Origin: Luteimonas sp. MC1825
GTDB lineage: Bacteria; Pseudomonadota; Gammaproteobacteria; Xanthomonadales; Xanthomonadaceae
Assembly (NCBI RefSeq): GCF_014764385.1
Contig: NZ_CP061714.1
Location: 2,604,001 to 2,668,000 of the forward strand
Direction: 5' to 3'
DNA: 64,000 nt
Numbering within the stretch: position 1 is the first letter of the stretch; each line of letters starts with the position of its first letter. Of this stretch, positions 27,606 through 35,999 are shown piece after piece. The translations under genes and the position numbers were made by a program. Below the pieces are notes generated by a model that saw only the letters and a list, made by a program, of their open reading frames with translations, was not told where the DNA came from and ran no database searches.

Positions 27606-28258
27606 TCTGCTCCTCCCATTCCCATTGGAAGCAGGCTATGTAATCGTAGCACTGATGTCAACAGAGTAGAGTCTACGTTTCCCAGTAGGGCAAAAAAAAT
27701 AGTCTTGCTTGACCCAGGCAGGGACGCGATGCGTCCCTGCCTGGCGTCCCTATAGATCATCCCTCGCTCAGCAAGAGCCACCGTTTCCAGGCCTCCGACG
27801 ACGACATGGTCGATCAACCGAACATCGACGAGGGCGAGCGCCTGTTTGAGCCGAGCGGTAACTGCCCGATCCGCTGCCGACGGCATCGCCGAGCCGGACG
27901 GGTGGTTGTGCGACACGATGACGGCGGCAGAGTTGGTGCGGATGGCTTGGCGGACCACTTCCCGCGGATGGACCTCAGCCCCGTCAATCGTTCCATGGAA
28001 GAGCTCGACGTACTCGATCAGGCGGTGCCGAGCGTCCAGGAACGCCGCCGCGAACACTTCCTGCTGGAGACCCGCCAGCTTGCCCCTGAAGAAGTCCTTC
28101 GATGTCTTGGGGTTTGCGAAGGACGTGCCGCGTTGCATCCGATGCCCCACCACTGTCCGGGCCGCCTCCAGGACTTCGTCAGGTGTGGCGACCTTGTAGC
28201 GCTTGGTTGAGCTTCGAACGTACAGTCGGGGCTCATGTCCTTCGTCAACATCCATCAT
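27602..28258 (-). CDS. radC: RadC/JAB-domain protein with an unusual C-terminal extension
   Basis: This is a JAB-type metallo-fold common in mobile elements. Zinc-site residues appear in SHNHPSGSAMPSAAD (the two His of HNH near residues 117-119 and Asp130), preceded by VHPREVVRQAIRTNSAAVIV and followed by DHVVVG. Family proteins normally end just after AERGxx (about residue 168 here). This one reads on for about 50 residues through a 14-bp perfect hairpin (27714-27744) and a T8 tract, then overlaps the DUF4258 start. AGGAG lies upstream of tandem ATGs at 28258 and 28255; the second has the better spacing. It links the recombination module to the restriction operon. Confidence 0.85.
   Translation of the reverse strand: MMDVDEGHEPRLYVRSSTKRYKVATPDEVLEAARTVVGHRMQRGTSFANPKTSKDFFRGKLAGLQQEVFAAAFLDARHRLIEYVELFHGTIDGAEVHPREVVRQAIRTNSAAVIVSHNHPSGSAMPSAADRAVTARLKQALALVDVRLIDHVVVGGLETVALAERGMIYRDARQGRIASLPGSSKTIFFALLGNVDSTLLTSVLRLHSLLPMGMGGAE
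27714..27744 (-). repeat. Perfect hairpin inside the 3' end of radC, probable captured terminator
   Basis: Arms CCAGGCAGGGACGC and GCGTCCCTGCCTGG (14 bp, loop GAT) lie within the radC frame just beyond its usual end point. On the minus strand a T8 tract follows 14 bases after the stem (27699-27692), too far for an ideal intrinsic terminator. A TTGACA hexamer (27661-27656, minus) lies between this and the next gene, but its -10 is poor. Confidence 0.6.
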
Positions 28259-28291
28259 CAACTCCTGTCTAGCATTTCTGATCGCACAAAG

Positions 28292-28325
28292 AGACGGCAG
28301 GGGCGCAGTCGCACCCCTGCCGTCT
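28292..28325 (-). terminator. Strong hairpin just upstream of radC
   Basis: A perfect 12-bp stem (AGACGGCAGGGG/CCCCTGCCGTCT) with a 10-base loop is followed on the minus strand by CTTTGTGCG, a weak U-run. It lies 22 bases after the small membrane-protein gene and 34 bases before the radC ATG. Confidence 0.5.
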
Positions 28326-28346
28326 GACCGAAGGCTTTCTGATTTT

Positions 28347-28553
28347 CTACATCAGGGGAACGGGATACCGAACAGCCTGCTGCCCCTCCTCCGTACCCGA
28401 CTCACCCAGACCCGTTGACTCCAGCGGCTCGTATCCGACCTCTCCACGGGCAAAATCCAAACCGCCGAAGATTCCTGTGGCTTCCGCGAGCTTGACCACG
28501 CCATACGTGGCGAATCCGCCTACTACCAGACCGCCGATCACTCGAAGCACCAT
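28347..28553 (-). CDS. Small single-span membrane protein
   Basis: The product has 68 residues from the ATG at 28553 (MVLRVIGGLVVGGFATYGVV), which is preceded by AGAGGT at 7 bases. A GTG three codons upstream is possible. One hydrophobic segment covers about residues 3-20, and the remainder is acidic and soluble. No family is recognised. It lies between the Gp3-like gene and radC in a leftward mobile-element module, so it is probably an element accessory protein. Confidence 0.6.
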   Translation of the reverse strand: MVLRVIGGLVVGGFATYGVVKLAEATGIFGGLDFARGEVGYEPLESTGLGESGTEEGQQAVRYPVPLM

Positions 28554-28573
28554 TCTGTCCACCTCTCTATTGG

Positions 28574-29476
28574 TTATTGACCACTCACCAGAGCGACCTT
28601 CCCCTGCAGACGTTCCCGCAGGTTGGATTGCGCAGCCCGGCCTCCTTTCCCATCGGCTGCAAGATCAGCCCCCCCCTCTGGGTAAAACTCCTCCACCACG
28701 GCCGGCACGTCCTCCGCCAGGTCCTCGAAGGCGCCGTTGGCGAATCCGGACCTCGCTGCTTCGTCCAGTGCCTCCTGATCGAACCCCGCATCTCTGCGGG
28801 CCTGGTCAAGCGCCCGCGCCTCTTGGATCGTCTCCGCCAGTGGCAGGCGGTTTCTGGTCACCAGGTCGACGTAATAGATCGCCGACCTGAAGCTCATCGT
28901 CGTGGACTTGCCCCGGAGCTTCAGCTCCAACGGCATGCATGCCAGGCGTCCGCCCGAGACGGCGTCGAAGTACGCCAACCGGGCAGCCAGCGTCCGGATT
29001 GTGTTGTAGGACGTGGTGCGGAGCACGAAGCTTCCCAGCTCGTCGTCGTCTCCCACCCTAACGTTCAAGCGGGCATACGCCTTGCACTCGCCCATGGCGA
29101 AGACACAGCCATCCGGTCCCGGGCAGGACTCCTGTGTAATGCCTTCCTTGCCCATCCGGCGGCACGTCTCGCCATTGCCGACGCACACGGGGCGACCGGT
29201 TGTACGGTCGAACAGCGAATAGTCGGCCCGCAGGTTCAGTGCCGGGTCGTTAAACAGCAGCCGCACCGGGATAGATCGCAGCTTTCCGCCGGTCTCCTTG
29301 CGCAGTGCCTCATCCAACGGGTGCAGCACCCAACCGTCACGGTTCTGGACCTGACTGGTCAGAGTGAATTGATCATCCTTCTCCGGCAGGCGCTTGCCGT
29401 TCCGCTCGACCACGCGGCCGATTGAGATCCGCCCGACCACAGGCGGGGTGATCGCCAAGCCTTTCAGCATGGTCAT
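28574..29476 (-). CDS. Gp3-like recombination directionality factor family protein
   Basis: The 300-residue protein begins MTMLKGLAITPPVVGRISIGRV and contains a cysteine-rich part (CVGNGETCRRMG, then ESCPGPDGC and GECKAYARL) that could bind metal. Proteins of this type, often labelled hydrolase or metal-binding protein, are assigned to the Gp3-like recombination directionality factor family and occur beside YqaJ nucleases in ICEs. The ATG at 29476 overlaps the yqaJ stop as ATGA; another ATG at 29470 has better spacing from AAAGGAG. The frame continues upstream to 29665 only through the yqaJ region, which is rejected. Function is inferred from family and context. Confidence 0.7.
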   Translation of the reverse strand: MTMLKGLAITPPVVGRISIGRVVERNGKRLPEKDDQFTLTSQVQNRDGWVLHPLDEALRKETGGKLRSIPVRLLFNDPALNLRADYSLFDRTTGRPVCVGNGETCRRMGKEGITQESCPGPDGCVFAMGECKAYARLNVRVGDDDELGSFVLRTTSYNTIRTLAARLAYFDAVSGGRLACMPLELKLRGKSTTMSFRSAIYYVDLVTRNRLPLAETIQEARALDQARRDAGFDQEALDEAARSGFANGAFEDLAEDVPAVVEEFYPEGGADLAADGKGGRAAQSNLRERLQGKVALVSGQ

Positions 29477-30450
29477 GCTCCTTTGTTCTGATTGGGGACG
29501 ATCCGGAACCGCCTGGATCCTGGGCGCGCGACGGTGAACTCGACCGCGAGGGCCGGATGGGCCTCGGTCAGTCCTTTGAGATCGACACTGGTGCCGTCCT
29601 TGGAGCGTCGGTAGGTGATCTCCCCGGTCGGGAAGATCGCCCGTGAGGCATCTCCCATGGACCACTCCAGCTGCTGGCGCATCTGCTCCGCGCGCCTGTC
29701 CATCTGGGCGATCTCCTCGCGCAGCAGCACCAGGCTATCGAAGGTGGCCGACAGCTCGATGTCCTCGCTGAAGTCGATACTGGTGTCGTTGCCGGTGTAC
29801 AGGCTGCGCAATGCCCGAGCGGATGACTCGCTCCCATCGGCCGGCGGCGGGGTGTCCTGGGTCACGTGCTCCCAGAACCTCGCCTCCAACACGATCAGGC
29901 GGGAGATCACCGCCTCGTCCCGCTCGATCCGGTGAACCTCAAACTTTTCGCCGCACAGCAACACGGCCACGTCCGCCGCCTGCTTGCCGGTCACCGCCAG
30001 CTGGTGCTGGACCTGGAGCTGGACGTACTCAGGCACACCGTCCCGCCAGAGCCGTGAGCCGAACTCCCCCGCCGTCTTGCACTCCAGGATCTGGACATCC
30101 GGCACGCCGACCACCTCGCGGTCGATGTTGGCCAGCATGAAGCTGTAGGTCGGATGCTGAAGCACCGCATTGACGCGGCGCACCTTCCGCTCGGTCCTCT
30201 CGGCATAGGCCGAGGCCACGAAGGGCTCCAACAGGGTGCCCCAGTACATCGGGGAGTCTTGGCCCGGTTCCTCGTCATGAACAGCACGCCCGGTCTTTTC
30301 CATCCACAGCTCGAGTTGGCTCTTGTACGGGCATAGCCCCACCGCGGCGGCGGCGTCGGAGCTGCCGATGCCGCGCTTTCGGACTTCCAACCATTCCTCG
30401 CGTGCCAACGCACGCGTATCGACCAGGCGCAAGGCCCGTGATTTGTTCAT
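29473..30450 (-). CDS. YqaJ-family viral recombinase/exonuclease
   Basis: This is a lambda-exonuclease-like alkaline nuclease that resects double-strand ends for single-strand annealing. Motifs are GIGSSDAAAAVGLCPYKS at 27-44, the acidic helix LLEPFVASAYAERT (Glu75), ANIDREV (Asp110), the catalytic ECK (Glu123-Lys125) in LECKTAGEFGS, and QVQHQLAVTG. Beyond residue 210 the protein becomes helical (LLREEIAQMDRRAEQMRQQLEW). Length is 325 residues. AGGAG lies 7 bases before the ATG. The gene sits directly upstream of the Gp3-like gene and immediately downstream of a terminator-like hairpin, without room for its own promoter. Confidence 0.85.
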   Translation of the reverse strand: MNKSRALRLVDTRALAREEWLEVRKRGIGSSDAAAAVGLCPYKSQLELWMEKTGRAVHDEEPGQDSPMYWGTLLEPFVASAYAERTERKVRRVNAVLQHPTYSFMLANIDREVVGVPDVQILECKTAGEFGSRLWRDGVPEYVQLQVQHQLAVTGKQAADVAVLLCGEKFEVHRIERDEAVISRLIVLEARFWEHVTQDTPPPADGSESSARALRSLYTGNDTSIDFSEDIELSATFDSLVLLREEIAQMDRRAEQMRQQLEWSMGDASRAIFPTGEITYRRSKDGTSVDLKGLTEAHPALAVEFTVARPGSRRFRIVPNQNKGA

Positions 30451-30469
30451 GACGTTTCTCCTAAATGAA

Positions 30470-30502
30470 AAGGCCCGGCACTCCTTGCGGGGGCCGGGCC
30501 TT
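30470..30502 (-). terminator. Hairpin with T-run immediately before yqaJ
   Basis: A perfect 10-bp stem (AAGGCCCGGC/GCCGGGCCTT) with a 13-base loop is followed on the minus strand by TTCATTT, giving a TTTT run across the stem end. It lies about 40 bases after the 105-residue gene and 20 bases before the yqaJ ATG, just in front of its Shine-Dalgarno. Confidence 0.65.
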
Positions 30503-30542
30503 ATGGGCTTGCTGTCGGAGGTTCGGTGCGGGTACGGGGTCT

Positions 30543-30860
30543 CTAGGCCGACGTCGTCTTCATGGCGGTCGCGATGATCCGGTCAAGAATGCATGCGGCT
30601 TGATCAAGGGAACCGCCGGCCAGCAGGTGCCGGCCAAAGGCCATGCCAAACGGCTCAGCCACCTCATAGCACCACCGGCCGGGGAAGACTTTGCTGCACG
30701 CTTGCCATTCCCGGCCCAGCCGCTCAGCCTGATCAATGCAGGCTTGGACATACGCCCACTCCCCTTGGAACGGCATCTTCGAGTAGCCCAGCGCGCTCCG
30801 ATCCAGGACCCGCTTGGCGCCTATCGCGATGTAGGCCACGTCGAGTTGATCGACGTCCAT
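30543..30860 (-). CDS. Hypothetical protein between DUF932 and YqaJ genes
   Basis: This 105-residue soluble protein begins MDVDQLDVAYIAIGAKRVLD. It has no recognised domain; three cysteines and several tryptophans are scattered (GEWAYVQAC, REWQACSK, GRWCYEVAEPFG). Its ATG lies 3 bases after the DUF932 stop, so the two are co-transcribed and probably coupled. A role in the recombination module is inferred only from position. Confidence 0.65.
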   Translation of the reverse strand: MDVDQLDVAYIAIGAKRVLDRSALGYSKMPFQGEWAYVQACIDQAERLGREWQACSKVFPGRWCYEVAEPFGMAFGRHLLAGGSLDQAACILDRIIATAMKTTSA

Positions 30861-30863
30861 CGC

Positions 30864-31820
30864 TCATGCCACCAGCTTCATGGCTTCGTCCCAGGCCCGC
30901 TGCTTGAGCTGGGCACCCGCCCCGAACCATGCGGCATCCCTGCGATGGTCGTCGCTGCGGGCCCGTCGATGGTGATCGACGAACTCGGTGACACTGCTCA
31001 GGACGCCCCAGGCTGTTCCACGGGCGCTCGCCAGATCCGAACCCTTGCCTGCTCCGTCGTACAGGGCCCGGGCCACCGTAAACGCCTGCTCGTTGACCGC
31101 CACCCCGGCCCCGTTCGGGCTCGGGTAGGTCAGCACCCGGCGCAGCAGCCCGTCCACTGAGTCGGGATCCACCGGGCACTCGACCAGCGCTTTCATCCGG
31201 GCGACGAACGAATCCCAGGTCGACACCGTGATCCCGAGCTGGCGCTTCACCACGTCGGCATCAAACTGGCTGCGATGCGGCACCTTGACGGCTCCCGCGT
31301 TGCTGCCCAGCGCAATGGCCAGGGTGTTGTTGCACACCACCCGCACCGAGGTGAACTGGGCCGTGGTGGCCAGCGTCCCGTCGCAGGCCGTGGCCAGCAG
31401 CAGGTAGCCATCCACGCGATCCTTGCGCTTCAGCACCGTGCTCTGCCCCGTCCTGGCCAGTGCCCAGAACTTTCGGCCCTCTCGCAGGACCCCAGCTGTC
31501 TCCAACTGGAAGCCACCGACTTCGGTCAGGTCGCGGTAGAACTCCAGGATCTCGCCCGGCTGGACCACCTTGTACCGCTTCGACACGACCGACAAAGGTG
31601 AGTGTGTGTCGGACCGGTACAGGACCTTTTGTTCGGGGAAGGCGTTGATGGCGCCGATCCCGTTCTTGCCGACCACGTAGCGGACTTCGGACTCCTCAAT
31701 CGACCAGTCCATGCCAGCCTCCCGCTTCCAGACGTCGATCGACTGCTGCGGCGCCAGCTTGTTTCCGAGTCCATGCCACGGCCGCTCCCCGGCATAGGCC
31801 ATCGTTTCGACCAAGTGCAT
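30864..31820 (-). CDS. DUF932 phage/plasmid-like protein
   Basis: The 318-residue protein shows the family layout: MAYAGERPWHGLG at the N-terminus, YRSDTHSPLSVVSKRYKVVQP, a core with CDGTLATTAQFTSVRVVCNNTLA, and a helical C-terminus ending in VTEFVDHHRRARS…DAAWFGAG. DUF932 proteins occur widely in phages and conjugative elements beside recombinases; their activity is not established. GAGGAAG precedes the ATG by 6 bases. It heads the leftward module DUF932, small ORF, yqaJ, Gp3-like, membrane protein, radC. Confidence 0.88.
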   Translation of the reverse strand: MHLVETMAYAGERPWHGLGNKLAPQQSIDVWKREAGMDWSIEESEVRYVVGKNGIGAINAFPEQKVLYRSDTHSPLSVVSKRYKVVQPGEILEFYRDLTEVGGFQLETAGVLREGRKFWALARTGQSTVLKRKDRVDGYLLLATACDGTLATTAQFTSVRVVCNNTLAIALGSNAGAVKVPHRSQFDADVVKRQLGITVSTWDSFVARMKALVECPVDPDSVDGLLRRVLTYPSPNGAGVAVNEQAFTVARALYDGAGKGSDLASARGTAWGVLSSVTEFVDHHRRARSDDHRRDAAWFGAGAQLKQRAWDEAMKLVA

Positions 31821-31849
31821 ATCGCTTCCTCATTGTTGGGGCATAAACG

Positions 31850-31881
31850 CACAAGGCCCGGGCGCAATGCCGAGCCTTGTG
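31850..31881 (-). terminator. Hairpin upstream of the DUF932 gene
   Basis: An 8-bp stem (CACAAGGC/GCCTTGTG) with a 16-base loop lies 30 bases before the DUF932 ATG. It is followed on the minus strand by GTTTATGCC, a poor U-run. It begins with the same AAGGCCCGG string as the hairpin at 30470 and may be a leader or attenuator structure. Confidence 0.4.
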
Positions 31882-32169
31882 TGGGATACCAGAATTGGAT
31901 TTGGAATCAGGGGTCGCGGGGACCGCATGTCGTGCATTTAACAATGCCGACCAGAACAGCGGCCGCCACGACCAGAACGCAGTAGATCGCGTCGAAGTTG
32001 CCTCTCATCACATCAGATCACCCGGTTTAGGACGCATCGAGCGGAGCGTCTATGCGCGAAGCGGTACTCATCCGGCTTCAAGTGAGTGATATAGATCTGA
32101 AATTCCTTTCAATCCAAATTGATTGCTGTGAGCATTAACTGGCGGACAGAAGATGGCAAACCTGGGCCA
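31882..32169. other. Gene-free spacer, likely promoter region of the recombination module
   Basis: About 290 AT-richer bases lie between the mcrC stop and the DUF932 leader. On the minus strand TTGGAT and TATATC, 18 bases apart (around 32070-32110), are a weak possible promoter. No open reading frame is supportable. Confidence 0.35.
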
Positions 32170-33435
32170 CTAGCTAGAGCTAGGCCAACCGACTGCGTGC
32201 TCTGAGGTCAAGTCAAAGGGCATAACGTCCAACCGCAGCTGATCATTGAAGAAGAACGGCAACAACGACTCGCGAAACGTTGCGGTCTGTGGATAGAGCA
32301 GCACAAGCTGACCGCGGCCACCGAGATACTTCTGCCCGTAAGCGTAAAGCTGGTAGAAATCTGCCTGTGACAGCCCGTACTTGTTCACCGAATCGCCCTT
32401 GCTGGCATCAAGGCGTTTCCACTTGGCGTCAAGAACCGTTGTAGCGCCGTCATCGAATAACAGGAAGTCGGGCCTGAGTTGGAACCATGGATGTTCATCA
32501 TGCGTCGCCAGATACTGGCTCGCCGCCTGCGCCTTGAGCGTTTGACCTGGACGCAGTGCACGACGGATGCAACCCTCGACATAGGACTCGAACACCTGTT
32601 CCATCGGAAACAGCAAGCTGTGGCCGGTCCAGTCACCGAGGACCGTCAGCGGATTCTGCTCGTTGAGGATGAGCGAGCACCACGGGCGAACAGATCGGTA
32701 GTGCGCCGTCAATCGATCGCTTCGCCACTGGTCGAAATCCTTCGCGAAATCCCGGCTCGGCGGGATCTCGTGTAACTGGTGCGCCAGTTCGTAAGCGAGC
32801 CGCCTGTTGCCTGCCTCCTTGGCATGCCTGCACACCTTATCCAGTGCCGAGCGGAGAAGGCGATTCTCCGGCCGATCGGCATCGAAGACTTCGTGCTCCA
32901 CCTGAAAGTAGTGGGCGCGGCCGGGCGGTTGGCGCAGCTGTCGGCCGACTAGCAGGCGGCCTCGGAGAAACCGGCGCTCCTCCTCAACAGCGTGATACTC
33001 AAAGCGCAGGCCACGCTTGACCAATGTCTCCAAGGCCGTCAGGAACTGCTGAATCACCCATTCGGTCAGAGGACCGTCAAAGACCAACAGACCCGTCGGC
33101 GCGCTGATACGCGGGTCTAGATGCAGGCAGCGCTGAAGCATTTTTTGCAGAAGGCGTCGAGCCTGGGTGGCGTCATCCCCTTCGTCGAAGGTCTTTGGCA
33201 GGATCTCGATACGGGTCCCGTCAGGCGCCTCAATCACGCCAACGTAATTGTCCAGGCGCAACCAGCGTCGCCCCTCCAATTGCACGAGTCCGGCGCCGGC
33301 TTTGCGCAGGCGTTCGCTCTCCTTACATAGCCAGTCAAAGGCCACGTCGGACACAGTCGCCTGATCCAGCCCATTGGCGACGGCCATGGGACCGGTCGTG
33401 ATCCGGGCATACTCGCGAACGGTGACCGTGTGCAT
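32170..33435 (-). CDS. mcrC: McrC nuclease subunit of an McrBC system
   Basis: McrC is the nuclease partner of the McrB motor, which cuts DNA with modified cytosines. This 421-residue protein has the family N-terminal beta domain (LDNYVGVIEAPDGTRIEILPK) and a C-terminal PD-(D/E)xK site: RPDFLLFD (Asp323) and LDAKWK (Asp336, Lys338), followed by QADFYQLYAYGQKY. All key residues are present. It follows mcrB after 8 bases and is the last gene of the jetABCD-mcrBC array. A 290-base spacer follows. Confidence 0.92.
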   Translation of the reverse strand: MHTVTVREYARITTGPMAVANGLDQATVSDVAFDWLCKESERLRKAGAGLVQLEGRRWLRLDNYVGVIEAPDGTRIEILPKTFDEGDDATQARRLLQKMLQRCLHLDPRISAPTGLLVFDGPLTEWVIQQFLTALETLVKRGLRFEYHAVEEERRFLRGRLLVGRQLRQPPGRAHYFQVEHEVFDADRPENRLLRSALDKVCRHAKEAGNRRLAYELAHQLHEIPPSRDFAKDFDQWRSDRLTAHYRSVRPWCSLILNEQNPLTVLGDWTGHSLLFPMEQVFESYVEGCIRRALRPGQTLKAQAASQYLATHDEHPWFQLRPDFLLFDDGATTVLDAKWKRLDASKGDSVNKYGLSQADFYQLYAYGQKYLGGRGQLVLLYPQTATFRESLLPFFFNDQLRLDVMPFDLTSEHAVGWPSSS

Positions 33436-33443
33436 CTAGGCCG

Positions 33444-35999
33444 TCAGCCGACCTTGAGGATGCCGGCGTAGCTTTCGGGCTTGTCGAAAGCCTTGTCATT
33501 GATGCGCCACAAGTCGTTGCCTTGCGGAAGATCCACTCCCGCACCGAAGACATCACCTAGGCTTGCGACTTCCTTGATCAGGAATTTGTGGGCGTCGTCC
33601 GGTTTGGCCTGGTCGTTCATAACCCAGGCGATGCGCTGCCAGTCCTCGAAGAAGTATTCCTGCAGCAGAGGCAGTACCTGCCGGCGGAACACGTCAGCCA
33701 ACCCGGCGAGGCTATCGATCTCAAGAAAGTAGGCATGTCCCAATAGATAGTCACGCCCCAGCAGAACCTCGATACGACGATTCATGGTGACCAGCAGCTG
33801 CTGCAGATCGATACCGTCAACGTTTTTGCCTGCCAATGCATCAGGTCGTGGCGGCATTTCCTCAAACTTAAAACGACGGCGCAAGGCGATGTCCAGGCCA
33901 GCCAGGGACCTGTCGGCGGTGTTCATGGTGCCGACGAGGTAGACGTTGTTCGGAACGCTGAACTTCTTCTTGGAGTACGGAAGAATGACTTCCAGCGCTT
34001 CGTCCGTGCCCTTCCGCTTGGAAGGCTCGATCAAGGTAATGAGCTCACCAAACACGCGCGAAATGTTGCCGCGGTTGATCTCGTCGATGATGAGCACGTG
34101 CGGCAGTCCCTTGGACTTCTGGGCTGGCACGATGCCGTCCAGTTTGATGGACGAAGCCTCCAAGTAATCCGCAAGTTCTGGCCAGCCAAAGCGCCCCAGC
34201 TCATACACGGTCTTCGCCGTAAACTTGCGCCCGCCATTTAGGGGACGAATGTCCAGCGAGAGGTCCTTGGCTAGCCAGCGAATCGGCAACACGTTGACGA
34301 AATCGGGGCGCACGCCAGCAGGTGGCGTCGCCTGGTACTCATAGCCGCCCTGGACGACACCGACGGCCTGGAACTGGTCTTCCGAACCAATGCAAAGCAG
34401 GACGTCGCCAGGCTCGATCTCCTGCGAGAAATCCCTCAGAGAGCTACGGTCGTTGGTGCCAAGACTGGCATAAGCAGGTACCTCGACCAGGTGCTCGCTC
34501 TTCAGGTCGCCCACTGCGCTCCAGCCGATTCTTGCCTCGCCATTGGCGAAGCAGTAGTTGCGCGTCTGACTCGGGACTACCGTGCCATCGATGGAGATCT
34601 TCCAGATACGCGCATCCTCTCGAACACCGATATCGGATGCGACCTGGGCCGATCCGCGCGCGTCATCGCAGATGCTTCGAAAGACGCCTGGCTCCACCCG
34701 GTACTGCAAGATGCCACCTTCGCTGTCGGCGCGCAGGCCTTCTACAAAATCTTCGTAGCTGAAGCTTTGATGGAAGGTGACGAAGCGAACGCGGTGCTCG
34801 GCAACAAGCTCGTCATACCGTGATTTCAGTGCGGCACGGTCGTCAGCGTGCTTCCCGGCGAAATCAGGGACGAGTATGGCCAGCGCTTTGTTGATGGTGG
34901 CGAATGTCTTGCCTGTGCCTGGCGGGCCGTACAGGATCTGGTTGAGCGGCTGATTTGTCATGAGAGGCAATGGTTTCAACGAAGGAGTGGACTGCTCGCC
35001 AGGCTTGGACTCGTACCAGTCGCAGAGTTCGAGCAGCTCCGGCAATGAAGACACACGAACGGTGTAGGCCTGCTGGCCGGCGGCCAAACGCGGCGCATGA
35101 CTACCCAAATGGTGGTTGCGGCTTTTCTCCGGCGGATACTCGCCCACTCGATCGTCCGGAACTTGTGGTGGACGCGCATCGAGGAAGACCTGCAGCGTGG
35201 ATTTCTTGGCGGGACTTGCGCCTGGATCGAAGGCCAGTTGCCGCCCCGTCGGCGTGCGGTAGGCGGCGACGTGCGAAGTGCCACTGTAGGTGCCGGGGAA
35301 GCGGCTGCGCAGGTAGTCTGTTGCTGCCTGAGCGTCAAAAGGTGCGTCCTGGTTTTTCTCCCACGCGTCATGGGACAACTGTGCGAAGGGCTTATTTGAG
35401 CGCTTGCGCACTTCATCGAGGGCGCTCCTGTATGCAGACAGGGTCCCTTTTGGAATAGGAACACCCGCTTCCTCAAGCCAAGGACGGGTCTGCCCGTCGA
35501 TCGGGAAGTAGCGATCAGGGTCCACGTAGAACAACGCCTCGGTCAGCTTCGCGAATCCGGTACCTGGGACCTGTAGCGCGCGTGCAAATGTATCCGGGTC
35601 GAGCTCTGCCTTGCTTTGCCCGAAAAGCTTCCAAAGTGTGGGGATCATCCAGTCCTGGCGGTTTGCCTTGAACGGGAACATCCACACCTTCATCGCATTG
35701 GCGGTCGGGACGCCATCAAAGTCGGATGGTGGCGGCACATTCAGTTCGGCCACCTGTATTAGCTTCGCGAACAGCTGCTTCCGCTTCTCGACCCCATACT
35801 TCGTAAACATGCAGAAGAAAGTGAACGGATCGATCTCCTGCAAAGAGGTCGCATTCCCGGCCTCGTCTTTGTCGTCGAGTCCGGCATCAATGCCAACTTC
35901 TTTGAGAATTCCCACCAGTTCTGGCTGTCGACCCTCGTAGTCGACCAGCCAATCAGCCACCGCCTTGAACACAGGGATCCAAGTGAAATTACTCGCCAT
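33444..35999 (-). CDS. mcrB: McrB AAA+ GTPase with a PUA/EVE-like insertion
   Basis: The 851-residue motor has Walker A GPPGTGKTF at about 358-366, the McrB-type TFHQSFSYEDFVEGL at about 408, Walker B VLIIDEINRGNISRVFGELI from 635, and the signature MNTADRSLAGLDIALRRRF from 692. The N-terminal 330 residues would form the DNA-recognition region. Between Walker A and Walker B lies about 110 extra residues (464-575: RIWKISIDGT, CFANGEARIGWSAVGDL, EIEPGDVLLCIG, FQAVGVVQGGYEY) with the look of a PUA-like (EVE/ASCH) fold, a class that can bind modified bases; this is inference. Its ATG lies inside the end of jetD (11-base overlap), so it belongs to the Wadjet operon. Confidence 0.9.
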   Translation of the reverse strand: MASNFTWIPVFKAVADWLVDYEGRQPELVGILKEVGIDAGLDDKDEAGNATSLQEIDPFTFFCMFTKYGVEKRKQLFAKLIQVAELNVPPPSDFDGVPTANAMKVWMFPFKANRQDWMIPTLWKLFGQSKAELDPDTFARALQVPGTGFAKLTEALFYVDPDRYFPIDGQTRPWLEEAGVPIPKGTLSAYRSALDEVRKRSNKPFAQLSHDAWEKNQDAPFDAQAATDYLRSRFPGTYSGTSHVAAYRTPTGRQLAFDPGASPAKKSTLQVFLDARPPQVPDDRVGEYPPEKSRNHHLGSHAPRLAAGQQAYTVRVSSLPELLELCDWYESKPGEQSTPSLKPLPLMTNQPLNQILYGPPGTGKTFATINKALAILVPDFAGKHADDRAALKSRYDELVAEHRVRFVTFHQSFSYEDFVEGLRADSEGGILQYRVEPGVFRSICDDARGSAQVASDIGVREDARIWKISIDGTVVPSQTRNYCFANGEARIGWSAVGDLKSEHLVEVPAYASLGTNDRSSLRDFSQEIEPGDVLLCIGSEDQFQAVGVVQGGYEYQATPPAGVRPDFVNVLPIRWLAKDLSLDIRPLNGGRKFTAKTVYELGRFGWPELADYLEASSIKLDGIVPAQKSKGLPHVLIIDEINRGNISRVFGELITLIEPSKRKGTDEALEVILPYSKKKFSVPNNVYLVGTMNTADRSLAGLDIALRRRFKFEEMPPRPDALAGKNVDGIDLQQLLVTMNRRIEVLLGRDYLLGHAYFLEIDSLAGLADVFRRQVLPLLQEYFFEDWQRIAWVMNDQAKPDDAHKFLIKEVASLGDVFGAGVDLPQGNDLWRINDKAFDKPESYAGILKVG

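Noticed and set aside
27714..28325. Repeated palindromes considered as a CRISPR-like array
   Set aside because: The hairpins differ in sequence and are not regularly spaced; they behave as individual terminator-like structures.
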